Source of the DNA: Mycobacterium sp. 852014-52450_SCH5900713
GTDB lineage: Bacteria > Actinomycetota > Actinomycetes > Mycobacteriales > Mycobacteriaceae
NCBI RefSeq assembly: GCF_001667075.1
Contig: NZ_LZIL01000005.1
Span: 91,283-155,282 of the forward strand
Reading direction: 5' to 3'
DNA: 64,000 nt
Under the pieces are notes generated by a model that saw nothing but the letters and a program-made list of their open reading frames with translations, was not told the origin of the DNA and did no database searches. The translations under genes and the position numbers were made by a program. This document shows positions 24,953-34,147 of the stretch, piece after piece (position 1 is the stretch's first letter; each line of letters starts with the position of its first letter).

Positions 24953-25234
24953 ATGCGTAGGACCATTGCGATCGTTTCGGCCACCGGGGCGCTGTTGTTC
25001 GGTGGGGCAGGCGTCGCCAACGCCGCCAGCTCAACCACTCCCGCACCGACGTCCACCACAACGACGTTGGCGGACAACGACAACAACAACAACGGCCAAC
25101 ACAACGACAACACCGGGCTGTGGGGCCTGCTCGGCCTCCTCGGCTTGGGCGGACTCGCCGGACTGAAGCGCCGCAAGGACGCCGTCACCGGCACCGGCGT
25201 CGGACCAGCCGCCACCGGCGACCGTCGCGTCTAG
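24953..25234 (+). CDS. exported WGxxGxxG family protein
   Basis: A 93-residue protein with a signal peptide (MRRTIAIVSATGALLFGG, cleavage after ANA), a low-complexity Thr/Asn/Asp spacer (residues 30-57) and a C-terminal tripartite signal LWGLLGLLGLGGLAGL followed by KRRK. That Trp-Gly hydrophobic stretch plus basic tail is the WGxxGxxG C-terminal sorting-type domain. The start follows TAGGAG. A hairpin terminator follows directly. Confidence 0.8.
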   Translation: MRRTIAIVSATGALLFGGAGVANAASSTTPAPTSTTTTLADNDNNNNGQHNDNTGLWGLLGLLGLGGLAGLKRRKDAVTGTGVGPAATGDRRV

Positions 25235-25251
25235 TTCCTCCGCTCGGCTTC

Positions 25252-25286
25252 AGATCCCCGTCAGGCGCCGCGCCTGGCGGGGATCT
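25252..25286 (+). terminator. hairpin terminator after the WGxxGxxG gene
   Basis: Arms AGATCCCCGTCAGGCG and CGCCTGGCGGGGATCT pair over 16 bases with one G-U pair and a 3-base loop, starting 18 bases after the stop codon. Confidence 0.85.
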
Positions 25287-25350
25287 GGCTCGGCGCCCGA
25301 ACAGAAATTGCTTGTGCTTCAAACGATTCCGCCCGCGCCCGCGAGGCCTC

Positions 25351-25375
25351 GTTTAGGGGTTTGTACAGCGGGTAT
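25351..25375 (+). promoter_or_regulatory. sigma-F-like promoter of the hemerythrin gene
   Basis: GTTT (25351-25354), a 15-base spacer and GGGTAT (25370-25375) give a perfect GTTT-N15-GGGTAT match, 68 bases before the start codon. Confidence 0.7.
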
Positions 25376-25443
25376 GCCTCGTCAAGCCGCACACAGCCCA
25401 TAGTGCGAGTCCCAATTCCCCGAGAGAACAGCGAGGTATGGCG

Positions 25444-26013
25444 ATGGCCGACATGATTGTCCAATCGCCCGACGAAGTCGTCGCATTTCTGAAAGCGCAG
25501 CACAACCTCATCGAGGACATGTTCGACGAGGTGCTGCACGCGTCAGATCCGCAGGCGCGCGAGAAGCCGTTCTCGACGCTGCGTCAGCTGCTGGCCGTCC
25601 ACGAGACAGCCGAAGAAATGGTGGTGCACCCGCGCGTGCGCCGCGAGGCCGACGCCGGTGACGAGATCGTCGACGCCCGGCTCAAGGAGGAGCACGACGC
25701 CAAAGAGCTGCTGTCGAGCATCGAGAAGCTCGACGTCACCTCGAAGGAGTTCATCGACGAGGTCACCAAGCTCCGGGAGGCCGTGCTCGACCACGCCAAG
25801 CAGGAGGAGAGCGAAGAGTTCCCCGTGCTGCAACGCGAGGTCGACGACGCCGACCTCAAGCGGATGGGTGCGGCGGTGCGGGCGGCCCAGGCCATCGCGC
25901 CTACCCACCCGCATCCCGGCGTGGAATCGGCCAAGCTGAACTTCGCTCTGGGCCCGTTCGCGTCGATGCTCGACCGCGCCCGCGACCTCATCGGACAGGC
26001 CCTGGGCTCGTAG
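25444..26013 (+). CDS. hemerythrin HHE domain protein
   Basis: A 189-residue diiron four-helix bundle protein. Ligands are visible in VAFLKAQHNLIEDMFDEV (His on helix 1), LLAVHETAEEMVVHPRVR (His-Glu and His), LKEEHDAKELL (Glu/His) and LDHAKQEESEEFPVL (His/Glu). Of two in-frame ATGs, 25444 has the better-spaced GCGAGG. A sigma-F-like promoter precedes it. Mycobacterial hemerythrin-like proteins respond to oxidative and stationary-phase stress, which fits the locus. Confidence 0.92.
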   Translation: MADMIVQSPDEVVAFLKAQHNLIEDMFDEVLHASDPQAREKPFSTLRQLLAVHETAEEMVVHPRVRREADAGDEIVDARLKEEHDAKELLSSIEKLDVTSKEFIDEVTKLREAVLDHAKQEESEEFPVLQREVDDADLKRMGAAVRAAQAIAPTHPHPGVESAKLNFALGPFASMLDRARDLIGQALGS

Positions 26014-26034
26014 GACTTCCGTAGGCTTGTTGAG

Positions 26035-27498
26035 GTGAGTGTCGCCCCGGATATGACCGTCGCTCTACAGGACCGGTTTTTCCGCGAATTGCCGGAGATG
26101 GCCGTCCGCTGGAAAGCTGAGGCGCCCGCCGACTTGCGGCTGCTTGCCCTCAACGAGCGGCTTGCCGCCGAACTCGGCCTGGACGCCGGCTGGCTGCGAA
26201 GTCCGGATGGGATGCGCTTCTTGGTGGGCGACCTGGTCCCCAGCACCGCCGTTCCGGTGGCCCAGGCCTATGCAGGGCATCAGTTCGGCGGCTTCGTCCC
26301 CCGGCTTGGTGACGGACGCGCGCTGCTGCTCGGCGAGCTCGTCGACGGCGACGGGCGGCTGCGCGACATCCACCTGAAAGGCTCGGGGCCGACGCCGTTC
26401 GCCCGCGGCGGGGACGGCCTGGCGGCCGTTGGGCCCATGCTGCGCGAGTACATCGTCAGCGAGGCGATGCATGCGCTCGGGGTGCCGACGACGCGATCGC
26501 TGGCCGTCGTGGGGACCGGCCGCCCGGTGCTGCGTGAGGCGGAGCTGCCCGGGGCCGTGCTGGCCCGCGTGGCCAGCAGCCACCTGCGGGTGGGCAGCTT
26601 TCAGTTCGCCGCGTCCACCGGTGACGCCGACCTGCTGCGCCGCCTCGCCGACCATGCGATCGCCCGCCACTACCCCGGCGCCGCGGACGCCGAACGCCCC
26701 TACCTCGCGTTGTTCGAAGGGGTGGTCGCCGTGCAGGCAGCGCTCATCGCGCGCTGGATGCTGGCCGGATTCGTCCACGGGGTGATGAATACCGACAACA
26801 TGACGATCTCCGGCGAAACGATCGACTACGGACCGTGCGCCTTCATGGACGCCTACGACCCCGACACCGTCTTCAGCTCGATCGACTTCTGGGGGCGCTA
26901 CGCGTACGGCAACCAGCCCCTCGTCGCCGGCTGGAATCTCGCCCGATTCGCCGAGACGCTGCTCCCGCTGGTGTCCGACGATGTCGAGGAGGGGGTCGCG
27001 CTCGTGGAGAATTCGTTCGGGGTCTTCCAGCGCGAATACGACGCCGTGTGGTCGTCCGGAATGCGTGCCAAATTGGGTTTGTCCGCGGACGTCGACGCCC
27101 AAGAGCTGAAGGCGCTTTGCGACGAGTTGCTCGCCCTGCTCAAGGCCAGCCACGTCGACTACACCTCGTTCTTCCGCCACCTCGGCCGCGCGGCACGAGG
27201 CGATGCCGAACCCGCGCGCGGCTTGTTCATCGACCTCGCCGGGTTCGACGCGTGGCTGTCGCGGTGGCACACCCTGCGCCCCGACGCCGACGCCATGGAT
27301 CGGGTCAACCCGATCTACATTCCGCGCAACCATCTGGTCGAGGAAGCCCTGGCGGCCGCCACGGCGGGCGACCTCGGTCCACTTGACCAGCTCCTCACCG
27401 CGGTCACCGCACCCTATGAAGAGCGAGTGGGGCTGGAACGTTACGCCAATCCGGCCCCCGAGGACTTCGGTAAGTATCAAACGTTCTGCGGCACTTAG
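26035..27498 (+). CDS. selO: protein adenylyltransferase SelO
   Basis: A 487-residue pseudokinase of the SelO/YdiU (UPF0061) family that transfers AMP from ATP to Ser/Thr/Tyr of target proteins, linked to redox homeostasis. Landmarks are [38 protein letters not shown] (ATP-binding Lys), [22 protein letters not shown] (metal-binding Asn) and [14 protein letters not shown] (metal-binding Asp). The C terminus ends KYQTFCGT, retaining the Cys typical of bacterial SelO. The GTG start is 21 bases after the hemerythrin stop, so they may be cotranscribed. Confidence 0.95.
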   Translation: MSVAPDMTVALQDRFFRELPEMAVRWKAEAPADLRLLALNERLAAELGLDAGWLRSPDGMRFLVGDLVPSTAVPVAQAYAGHQFGGFVPRLGDGRALLLGELVDGDGRLRDIHLKGSGPTPFARGGDGLAAVGPMLREYIVSEAMHALGVPTTRSLAVVGTGRPVLREAELPGAVLARVASSHLRVGSFQFAASTGDADLLRRLADHAIARHYPGAADAERPYLALFEGVVAVQAALIARWMLAGFVHGVMNTDNMTISGETIDYGPCAFMDAYDPDTVFSSIDFWGRYAYGNQPLVAGWNLARFAETLLPLVSDDVEEGVALVENSFGVFQREYDAVWSSGMRAKLGLSADVDAQELKALCDELLALLKASHVDYTSFFRHLGRAARGDAEPARGLFIDLAGFDAWLSRWHTLRPDADAMDRVNPIYIPRNHLVEEALAAATAGDLGPLDQLLTAVTAPYEERVGLERYANPAPEDFGKYQTFCGT

Positions 27499-27500
27499 CG

Positions 27501-28328
27501 TTACGTGAGTTTCGCGAATTCAGCCTGCAGCTCATCGAGGCGGAGAAGGGTTTCGTCGCGAGGCTCGGTGGGCAGTTCAACCAGCAGGTGCTGCAACCCG
27601 AGAGCGCGGTAGCCCTCAAGCTCTTCCGCCGTCGGCGCGCCGCCGTGAAAGCTGATCACCGGCACGTCCCGACCGGCCATGTCGCGCAGTTGCTCCAATT
27701 GCGGCGCCAAAACCTGCGCCGATGGTGTCATCGACAGCCAGCCGGCATGCAGCCTGGCGATGCGTTTGAACCCCGCGGGTCCGCCGCCGAAGTACAGCGG
27801 CGGGTAGGGCTTCTGCACCGGCTTGGGCCAACTGTAGATCGGGTCGAAGTTTACGAATTCGCCGTGAAATTCCGCTTTTTCGTGCGTCCAAATCTCGACC
27901 ATCGCGTCCAGTCGTTCGTCAACCACTCGTCCTCGGACCCCGGGATCGACGCCGTGGTTGGCGATCTCTTCGCGCAACCAGCCCACACCGACACCGAATC
28001 GGAACCGTCCTCGCGACACCAGATCCAGCGACGCCACTTCTTTGGCCGTGTGAATCGGATCGCGCTGGGGCACCAGCGCGATGCCGGTGCCCAGGACCAG
28101 CCGCTCGGTGACGGCGGCCGCGGCGGTCAACGCCACAAACGGATCCAGGGTGCGGTAGTACTTCGGCGGGATGGGACCGCCGGCCGGGTACGGGGTTACG
28201 TCGCCCGCCGGAATGTGGGTGTGCTCGGCGAGGAACAGCGACTCGAATCCACGCTGCTCGAGCGCCTGCCCCAGCTCCATCGGGCCAATGCCCTCATCGG
28301 TTACGAATGTCAGTACGCCTACGCCCAT
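27501..28328 (-). CDS. F420-dependent LLM-class oxidoreductase
   Basis: A 275-residue luciferase-like protein: LFLAEHTHIP, VLGTGIALVPQRDPIHTAKE, FRFGVGVGWLREE and PPLYFGGGPAGFKR are class landmarks. I prefer ATG 28328 (MGVGVLTFVTDEG), directly after the stop of the upstream small membrane protein, over ATG 28346. The substrate is unknown. Confidence 0.9.
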   Translation of the reverse strand: MGVGVLTFVTDEGIGPMELGQALEQRGFESLFLAEHTHIPAGDVTPYPAGGPIPPKYYRTLDPFVALTAAAAVTERLVLGTGIALVPQRDPIHTAKEVASLDLVSRGRFRFGVGVGWLREEIANHGVDPGVRGRVVDERLDAMVEIWTHEKAEFHGEFVNFDPIYSWPKPVQKPYPPLYFGGGPAGFKRIARLHAGWLSMTPSAQVLAPQLEQLRDMAGRDVPVISFHGGAPTAEELEGYRALGLQHLLVELPTEPRDETLLRLDELQAEFAKLT

Positions 28329-28332
28329 GGTC

Positions 28333-28737
28333 TCAGTCAACCGCATCGGGCGCGTTCCGGCGAACGCGTGACTGCGGTCGGGCCGCGCCCCAGAGCCCCA
28401 CACCGATGCCGATGACGGCGCCGCCCAAGCCGATGATCCGTTGCGAGGGCTTCAGCTCGTCATGGACGCTGATGCCGCCGAGCAGGTCGGCCGCGTCGGC
28501 ACCGCCGGATGCCAGGAACCAGCCGCGGGTGTTCTTGCCGCGCGACGCCGCCATCGCGAGCATGCCACCGATCAAGGCGTCGCGATATCCCATGGATCGC
28601 AACAACAGTCGCGCCGTCGGCGCCGGCTCGCCGGGATCTCCCCAGAACCGGTTCGCGGTCAAGGGGTCGACGAGGAACCAGACGCCGGAGGTGAGTCGGA
28701 TGCTGCCCGCGAGAAGTGCCGCTCGGTCGATTGACAT
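28333..28737 (-). CDS. small membrane protein
   Basis: A 134-residue protein with about four hydrophobic stretches (ALLAGSIRLTSGVWFLVDPL, DALIGGMLAMAAS, GLGGAVIGIGVGLWGAA) and the segment LLLRSMGYRDAL. It resembles DUF4267-like membrane proteins, but I am not sure of the family. It ends immediately before the F420 oxidoreductase and is likely cotranscribed. Confidence 0.7.
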   Translation of the reverse strand: MSIDRAALLAGSIRLTSGVWFLVDPLTANRFWGDPGEPAPTARLLLRSMGYRDALIGGMLAMAASRGKNTRGWFLASGGADAADLLGGISVHDELKPSQRIIGLGGAVIGIGVGLWGAARPQSRVRRNAPDAVD

Positions 28738-28794
28738 GCTCGGCAGCCTAGGAGCAAAACGCGCTCCCGCGCACGGCTTCGCCCCAGAAGCCCG

Positions 28795-29049
28795 TCAAGG
28801 CGCGGGGCACGCGTGGGCGATTTGTATGGAGGCCGGCCACAACGCCGTGGTCAGGCCGAATGCCACGGCGTCGGCTCCGGTGGGGAAGACGGCCTCCACC
28901 CGAGTCTGGATCAGTCGAGCCTCGTCGGCGTGAAAAAGGGTCCACACGAACCCGATACACAGGTATGGGATCGCCAGCCACAACGCCAGCTCGATCAGTG
29001 CGCCGACCCTGACCTGGTAGCGCATGGTGCGCCGAATTACGTCCATCAC
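28795..29049 (-). CDS. small membrane protein
   Basis: An 84-residue protein with two hydrophobic segments (LIELALWLAIPYLCIGFVW and AFGLTTALWPASIQIA). The GTG start at 29049 has AGGAG six bases upstream. It is the second gene after the YkvA-like protein. The function is not recognised. Confidence 0.7.
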   Translation of the reverse strand: MMDVIRRTMRYQVRVGALIELALWLAIPYLCIGFVWTLFHADEARLIQTRVEAVFPTGADAVAFGLTTALWPASIQIAHACPAP

Positions 29050-29074
29050 CGCACGCTCCTAGGTTCCGGTCCGG

Positions 29075-29503
29075 TCAGTCCAGCGCGGGGTCGGGCAGCC
29101 CGCACAGCTTGCACAGGGTGGCGAGGCCGTCGGGCGTCCCCGGCCAGTGCCTGGCAAGCACACCGGGTCCCGCCGTGCGGCTGATCCAGCGCAGCACCAG
29201 ACCGACGATGATCACGTCGTCGGCGAATCCGATGACCGGGATGGCGTCGGGTATCAGGTCGATGGGCGACACGACAAAGGCGATCAGTGCGACCAACGCA
29301 ACCCGGATCCGCCGCGGCAGCTCGGTATCGGCGGCGAGCCGTTTCAGCAGGCGGAGCACGTCGGGCAGGAGGCGCACGAGGTCCTGCATTTTGGCCTCGG
29401 GTCGCATCAGCCAGAAGGTGACAGCGAGGATCAGCCAGATCACCGCGAACGCAACCAGGATGCCCAACGCAACCATCCACCAGTCGGGCCACATCAGGTA
29501 CAT
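29075..29503 (-). CDS. YkvA/DUF1232 family membrane protein
   Basis: A 142-residue protein with an N-terminal membrane helix (MVALGILVAFAVIWLILAV) and the DUF1232 motif VALVALIAFVVSPIDLIPD followed by IPVIGFADDVIIVGLVLRW (the SPIDLIPD-FGFxDD signature). The function is unknown. It is in an operon with the 84-residue membrane protein 25 bases downstream. Confidence 0.85.
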   Translation of the reverse strand: MYLMWPDWWMVALGILVAFAVIWLILAVTFWLMRPEAKMQDLVRLLPDVLRLLKRLAADTELPRRIRVALVALIAFVVSPIDLIPDAIPVIGFADDVIIVGLVLRWISRTAGPGVLARHWPGTPDGLATLCKLCGLPDPALD

Positions 29504-29545
29504 CTTGGTTGGTGGGGCGCAGGCACGCCAGCGCCGGCGGGTTTT

Positions 29546-29935
29546 CTAAGCGGCCCCCGGCGGCGGGAACGGAATCCAGGGGATCATCCCGGTGTCGGTC
29601 GGACGTGGCGGTGGCTCGGTGTTTGGTTCCCCAATGTGTTGGGGGCAGAAGGCATTCACCGCACTGGTCGCGAAACTCGTAGCTTCCGACACGGTGAATC
29701 CCGCGTTTTCCGAGGACACACTCTGGATGACCGCGGCTTTGGAGTGACCCTGGTCCATCAGCTCGCAGGCCTTCTTGCCGACCTGAATGGCAACGGCCCC
29801 GTTCTTGTAGGGAACGCCGGCCTGATCGAGGGCCGACAAGAAATTCGCATCGGGGTTGCCGGCCGGGTCGGCGTGCGCGGGCGCGGCCGCGCCAATGGCG
29901 GCGGCGAAGCTCGCAAGCACGAGAAGCATCCGCAC
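29546..29935 (-). CDS. secreted DUF732 protein
   Basis: A 129-residue exported protein with a signal peptide (MLLVLASFAAAIGAAAPAHA, cleavage before DPAG). The DUF732 core (NFLSALDQAGVPYKNGAVAI, GKKACELMDQGHSKAAVI, FATSAVNAFCPQH) carries two conserved Cys, and a Pro-rich tail follows. The start is GTG 29935 or ATG 29929. The frame remains open far upstream but only this part has the family pattern. Confidence 0.85.
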   Translation of the reverse strand: MRMLLVLASFAAAIGAAAPAHADPAGNPDANFLSALDQAGVPYKNGAVAIQVGKKACELMDQGHSKAAVIQSVSSENAGFTVSEATSFATSAVNAFCPQHIGEPNTEPPPRPTDTGMIPWIPFPPPGAA

Positions 29936-30025
29936 CGCTTCATCCTTGTACAGATGACGCGAATTGTCCTGTCGGCCCCCGCGAACTCGGCTTAGTGTGG
30001 TTGGCGGGATGAAGGACAAGTGCCA

Positions 30026-30883
30026 ATGAACATCGACGAAGAGTCCGTCACGACGCTGGAAGACCTCAGGGGCGATCTGGCGCAGCGGTACAAGCGAACG
30101 GCGAGCGGTGGAAGCTCCGTCGACAGCGCGGTCGTCAACGCCGACATGGCGGCCCTCGACCGCGACGGCTACGTCATTTGGAAGGACCTGCTCACACCGG
30201 AGCAGTGCCAGCAGATCCGCGAGGTCGTACGCCCGTGGCTCGGGCACACCGGACGCAACTCGTTCGAGGGGCGGCGCACCCAGCGCATCTACAGCCTGCT
30301 GAGCCGGACGCGGGTATGCGACGGCGTCGTCGACCATCCTCGGGTACTTGCGGTGCTCGATCGGCTGCTGATGCCCAACTACCTGCTTTCGGCGTTGCAG
30401 GCCATCAACATTCAGCCCGGAGAGGCCGCCCAGCTGGCTCACCACGACGACGGGTTCTACCCGGTCCCGCGGCCGCGAGAACCCTTGGCGGCGGCGACGA
30501 TCTGGGCCATCGACGACTTCACCGCCGACAATGGGGCCACCGTCCTCTACCCCGGCAGCCACCGCTGGGGCAAGCGCCGGCCGGGTCCCGACGATCAGGC
30601 CATGCCGGTCGTCATGCCCGCCGGCTCGTGCGTCTTCTTCGTGGGCACCCTGTGGCACGGCGGGGGCGCCAACAACACCGGCCACGACCGCCTTGCCGTC
30701 ACCGCCCAGTACTGCCAACCGTGGCTGCGGCCGATGGAAGCCTTCACGTTGTCGATATCGCGCGACATCGCCCGCTCGGTATCCGACGACATTCGCCGCA
30801 TGCTCGGCTACAGCATCCACCCGCCGTTCGTCGGCGCGGTCGACGGCCTGCACCCGCTCCGGCTGTTGGAAGCCGATTCGTAG
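30026..30883 (+). CDS. phytanoyl-CoA dioxygenase (PhyH) family oxygenase
   Basis: A 285-residue Fe(II)/2-oxoglutarate dioxygenase: AALDRDGYVIWKDLLTPEQC opens the fold, AQLAHHDDGFYP holds the His-x-Asp metal pair, and FFVGTLWHGGGANNTGHDRL supplies the distal His and the 2-oxoglutarate Arg. The substrate is unknown. Its 3' end is overlapped by 140 bases on the other strand by the DMT transporter frame. Confidence 0.88.
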   Translation: MNIDEESVTTLEDLRGDLAQRYKRTASGGSSVDSAVVNADMAALDRDGYVIWKDLLTPEQCQQIREVVRPWLGHTGRNSFEGRRTQRIYSLLSRTRVCDGVVDHPRVLAVLDRLLMPNYLLSALQAINIQPGEAAQLAHHDDGFYPVPRPREPLAAATIWAIDDFTADNGATVLYPGSHRWGKRRPGPDDQAMPVVMPAGSCVFFVGTLWHGGGANNTGHDRLAVTAQYCQPWLRPMEAFTLSISRDIARSVSDDIRRMLGYSIHPPFVGAVDGLHPLRLLEADS

Positions 30884-31820
30884 GTCCTACTCGCGTCTTC
30901 CGCTGACACCCGCCAACCGCGCGGCGTCGACCGGGCGTGGGCTGTTGCGGGCTGCCCACTTCGATCGCCTGGCTGCGGCTCAGCGCGACAGCGGCGGCCA
31001 CCATGCCCCATACGGCCACTGCCAACGCCAGCGCCGCCGAGCGGCCCACGGCCAGGTGCTCACCCAGCACGCCAACGCCGAGCACGACCGCGACAACCGG
31101 CTCGCCGACCAACATGATCGGGACCGACGCCTGCAACGCGCCGGCATGAAAGGCCGAGTTCTGCACCAGCGTCACCGCGACCGCCAGGCCGACCAACAGG
31201 TACGGAGCGGGGACGGTGAGGAGCGCGTGCCAGCCGCCGGCGGCGTAGCGGTGCGTGCAGATCTTCGTCAGGACGGCGATCATGCCGAGCAGGACCGCCA
31301 CGGCCACGCCCAGCAGCATGGCGCGCACACGACCAGCGGCGCGGCCGGCCGCCGTCACACACACCACCAGCAACGGCACCATCACCAACAACGCCAGTGT
31401 CCACGCCGGGACCGCAGGGCGGACACGGCCTTCGCGCGGCTGGCCGACAAGCACGAAGACCGTCAGTGCGCCCGTCAACAGCGTCGCCCAGCCCCACTGG
31501 ACTGCACTGATGCGCTGGTGGCAGAGCCGCGCGCTCAAGGGCAACGCGAACAACAGCGACGAGACCAGCAGCGGCTGGATGAGCAGCAGGGATCCGTGCG
31601 CCAGCGCCACGGCCTGAAACACGTAGCCGGCGACGGCGGCGACGGTGCCCGCCCACCACAGCGGTCGCGTCGCCAGGGTCGTCACCATCGTTCCCGACAT
31701 GCCCTCATCGGCCGGAACGTCCTGGGCGGCTCGCTGCCGAACGACGATGCCCACCGCGGCCCAGAACGCCGAGAGCAATGCCGAAAAGATTGCGACCGCG
31801 TGCGATTCCACCCACCCCAT
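30744..31820 (-). CDS. DMT/EamA-type transporter with a long basic C-terminal extension
   Basis: Residues 1 to about 285 are a ten-helix drug/metabolite transporter (SHAVAIFSALLSAFWAAVGI, GYVFQAVALAHGSLLLIQPL, LLVSSLLFALPLS, VPIMLVGEPVVAVVLGVGVL). The frame then continues for ~70 Arg/Gly/Cys-rich residues that run antisense through the end of the PhyH gene. The family normally ends near the last helix, so either the extension is genuine or the proper stop near 30890 has been lost. The start is ATG 31820 (MGWVESHA). Confidence 0.75.
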   Translation of the reverse strand: MGWVESHAVAIFSALLSAFWAAVGIVVRQRAAQDVPADEGMSGTMVTTLATRPLWWAGTVAAVAGYVFQAVALAHGSLLLIQPLLVSSLLFALPLSARLCHQRISAVQWGWATLLTGALTVFVLVGQPREGRVRPAVPAWTLALLVMVPLLVVCVTAAGRAAGRVRAMLLGVAVAVLLGMIAVLTKICTHRYAAGGWHALLTVPAPYLLVGLAVAVTLVQNSAFHAGALQASVPIMLVGEPVVAVVLGVGVLGEHLAVGRSAALALAVAVWGMVAAAVALSRSQAIEVGSPQQPTPGRRRAVGGCQRKTRVGPTNRLPTAGAGAGRRPRRRTAGGCCSRACGECRRIPSGRCRAISTT

Positions 31821-31964
31821 GACCGTGCGGATACCCGGGACGTCCGCATGGCTAACTGGGCTCCGCGCGAACGCGTGCAGCGGCGCAGCGCGGGAATTTG
31901 TTTGTGACTCACCGCACATTTATGCTGACGGTGTATTCCAGGTCACAACTCGGTAGGAGCTTGA

Positions 31965-32180
31965 ATGGCCGCAGCCCATGGCTCGAGCAAGCACGTTGTC
32001 GTCGCGCCGCGTCCCAGCGGAGCGATCCATTCGCACCGGATACTGCTGGCCGTATTCGTGGTCATGGCCCTCATCGCGGCGATCACAGGCATCGTCGTCG
32101 CCGCGTCGACGGGGCACACCACCGCCGCGCTCGTCATCGCCCTGGTGGCGGGCGGGTGGTTTTCCGCCGCCCTCTGCTAG
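31965..32180 (+). CDS. small membrane protein
   Basis: A 71-residue protein with TAGGAG seven bases before the ATG. A basic N terminus (SSKHVVVAPRPSGAIHSHR) precedes two hydrophobic helices (ILLAVFVVMALIAAITGIVV and AALVIALVAGGWFSAALC). No family is recognised. The next 180 bases (32181-32364) hold nothing I can identify. Confidence 0.75.
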   Translation: MAAAHGSSKHVVVAPRPSGAIHSHRILLAVFVVMALIAAITGIVVAASTGHTTAALVIALVAGGWFSAALC

Positions 32181-32364
32181 GGGTTGCACCGCCGGCAAGG
32201 AAGGTCGGCGCGGCGCTCGAAAACCTCCGGATGCCAACGGGTTTGACACCCCTAAGAGTCACCCATGATCTTTTACCCCGCCGTTGCGGGAAATGGCTAC
32301 GCCTCCGCGCAAACGGGCCAGATCATGGGCGCGCCGCGTTCGACCGCTGGACGACGGCTAGGGA

Positions 32365-32709
32365 TCAGTTGGCGACCGCGCCGGGGCAGTACTTGATTCG
32401 TCCCAGGTCGACCCACATGTTGGCGCGCTTGGCGGCTTGATCGGGGTTCAGCCCGGTCACACTCTGGTTGTTCGCCTGTTGCATCGCGCCGACGATCTGC
32501 GCGCGCGACCAGCCCTGCGCCATGGCATTGCACATGGTCTGTTCGGTTTGCATCTCGTAGAAGGGCCAATCCGGCGGGAAGCCGATCGGGTCGGCGTTCG
32601 CCGTCGCGAACGCGCCCGGCAGGGCAGCCGGAGCGATCAACGCGATGACGAACGCCAGGCCGAGAAGCAGCTTTCTGGTGACGGACAGGGGTGAAAGCGA
32701 CTGCTGCAC
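32365..32709 (-). CDS. secreted DUF732 protein
   Basis: This exported protein of about 114 residues has a signal peptide (VTRKLLLGLAFVIALIAPAA, cleavage after NA before DPIG), then a DUF732-like domain with two Cys (EQTMCNAMAQGWSRAQIVGA, GRIKYCPGAV). The GTG at 32709 has GAGGAGA seven bases upstream. It is a paralogue of the DUF732 gene at 29.5 kb. Confidence 0.82.
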   Translation of the reverse strand: MQQSLSPLSVTRKLLLGLAFVIALIAPAALPGAFATANADPIGFPPDWPFYEMQTEQTMCNAMAQGWSRAQIVGAMQQANNQSVTGLNPDQAAKRANMWVDLGRIKYCPGAVAN

Positions 32710-32960
32710 GGACACTTCTCCTCGGATTAGGCGCCTCGATGACCAGGAGGCCGAAAAAGCAATGACCCCACCCACCAATGGTAGGGCCTCGGCGTCGTTG
32801 GCCGATCGAGATGTGCGATCTGACTAGGTCTCGCCCTACGATTGCCGGGAACCCGACGTTCGATCAGGCAATACGGTAAGCCGACGACGGCCGTCTCCCG
32901 ACGCGTCAAACGGGTCATGCGATCCGTCTGAGCTACTGGCCGAAACTAGGAGAACGAAAA

Positions 32961-33932
32961 GTGAGAGCCCTCGTTGCGGGCGCCGCCGGGTTCTTGGGGT
33001 CTCATCTCTGCGACCGTCTTCGCCGCGACGGCATCGAGGTTGTCGGGCTCGACAACTTCTGCACCGGTGGGCGCGACAACATCAGGCAGTTCGAGGGAGA
33101 CCCGGGCTTTTCTTTTTTCGAGCACGACATAACCCGACCGGTAGACCCGGCTGCCGCTCGCCCGCTGGATCTCATCTTCAACATGGCCTGCCCCGGGTCG
33201 CCGCGCGCCTACCAGCGGGATCCCCTGTTCACCCTGGAGACCAACTACCTCGGTACGAGGAACCTTCTGGAACTGGCACGCGAGGAGCGGGCGACGATTC
33301 TCCAAGCTTCCACCAGCGAGGTCTACGGCGATCCCGTCATCCATCCTCAAGTCGAGAGCTACTGGGGCAACGTCAACTGCTTCGGCACGCGGAGCTGTTA
33401 CGAAGAAGGCAAGCGGGTCTCGGAGACGCTGATGCTCGAGTACGCCCGCCGCTACGGCGTGCGGATAAAAGTCGTCCGCATCTTCAATACCTACGGCCCG
33501 AGGATGGACGTGGAGGACGGCCGAATCATCCCCTCGTTCATCGTCCAGGCGCTGCGGGGAGAACCGATCACCGTCTTCGGGGATGGCAGCCAGACCCGCT
33601 CTTTCTGCTATGTCGACGATCTCATCGAGGGTCTTGTGAGGATGGCCGCGAGCGAACCCTCGTTTACGGGGCCCGTCAATCTCGGCAGTCCGACCGAACT
33701 CACCGTCCTCGAAACAGCGAGCATTATCGGCGAGATGACCGGGTCGGCGTCGGAAACCGTGTTCAGGCCCCTGCCGCCGGACGACCCCAAGAGGCGCCAA
33801 CCGGATATCAGTCTTGCCGAATCCAGGCTCGCCTGGCGTCCACGAGTCCCTTTTGGAGATGGCGTCGCGCGAACTATCGAATACTTCAGGGGAATCGTGG
33901 AGGTAGCTCCTGGGGAGCGCCGTGATCATTGA
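32961..33932 (+). CDS. UDP-glucuronate decarboxylase (UDP-xylose synthase) family
   Basis: A 323-residue extended SDR enzyme. The NAD motif is GAAGFLGSHLCDRL, the catalytic stretch is LQASTSEVYGDPVIHPQVES, and the YxxxK is in SCYEEGKR. The diagnostic UXS segments YWGNVNCFGTRSCYEEGKR and DGRIIPSFIVQALRG are all present, so conversion of UDP-glucuronate to UDP-xylose is the likely reaction. It starts at a GTG behind AGGAGAA. It shows slightly lower G+C than its neighbours. It stands before a glycopeptidolipid-type glycosyltransferase and a methyltransferase, suggesting a nucleotide-sugar supply role. Confidence 0.85.
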   Translation: MRALVAGAAGFLGSHLCDRLRRDGIEVVGLDNFCTGGRDNIRQFEGDPGFSFFEHDITRPVDPAAARPLDLIFNMACPGSPRAYQRDPLFTLETNYLGTRNLLELAREERATILQASTSEVYGDPVIHPQVESYWGNVNCFGTRSCYEEGKRVSETLMLEYARRYGVRIKVVRIFNTYGPRMDVEDGRIIPSFIVQALRGEPITVFGDGSQTRSFCYVDDLIEGLVRMAASEPSFTGPVNLGSPTELTVLETASIIGEMTGSASETVFRPLPPDDPKRRQPDISLAESRLAWRPRVPFGDGVARTIEYFRGIVEVAPGERRDH

Positions 33933-34147
33933 CGCCAGCGGTCTTGTCTATCACCAACCTCATGGCCGTTCAGGCTGCTGGGTCGATGGCGTTAGCATCA
34001 GGGAGCCCCACGCGCAACGGACCACCCCCGCCGACCACGATCAACGAAGGGGAGGGTGATGGCTGATCAAGCCCATGACAGCCGCCGTTATCCCGTTGCC
34101 GCCGTTCGTTTCCGGTGTCCCTGGGCGCACGGCGATGGGCTCCGGCG

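Noticed and set aside
26065..27480. Long minus-strand frame antisense to selO
   Set aside because: It is the usual high-G+C shadow frame; the plus strand carries the full SelO motif set.
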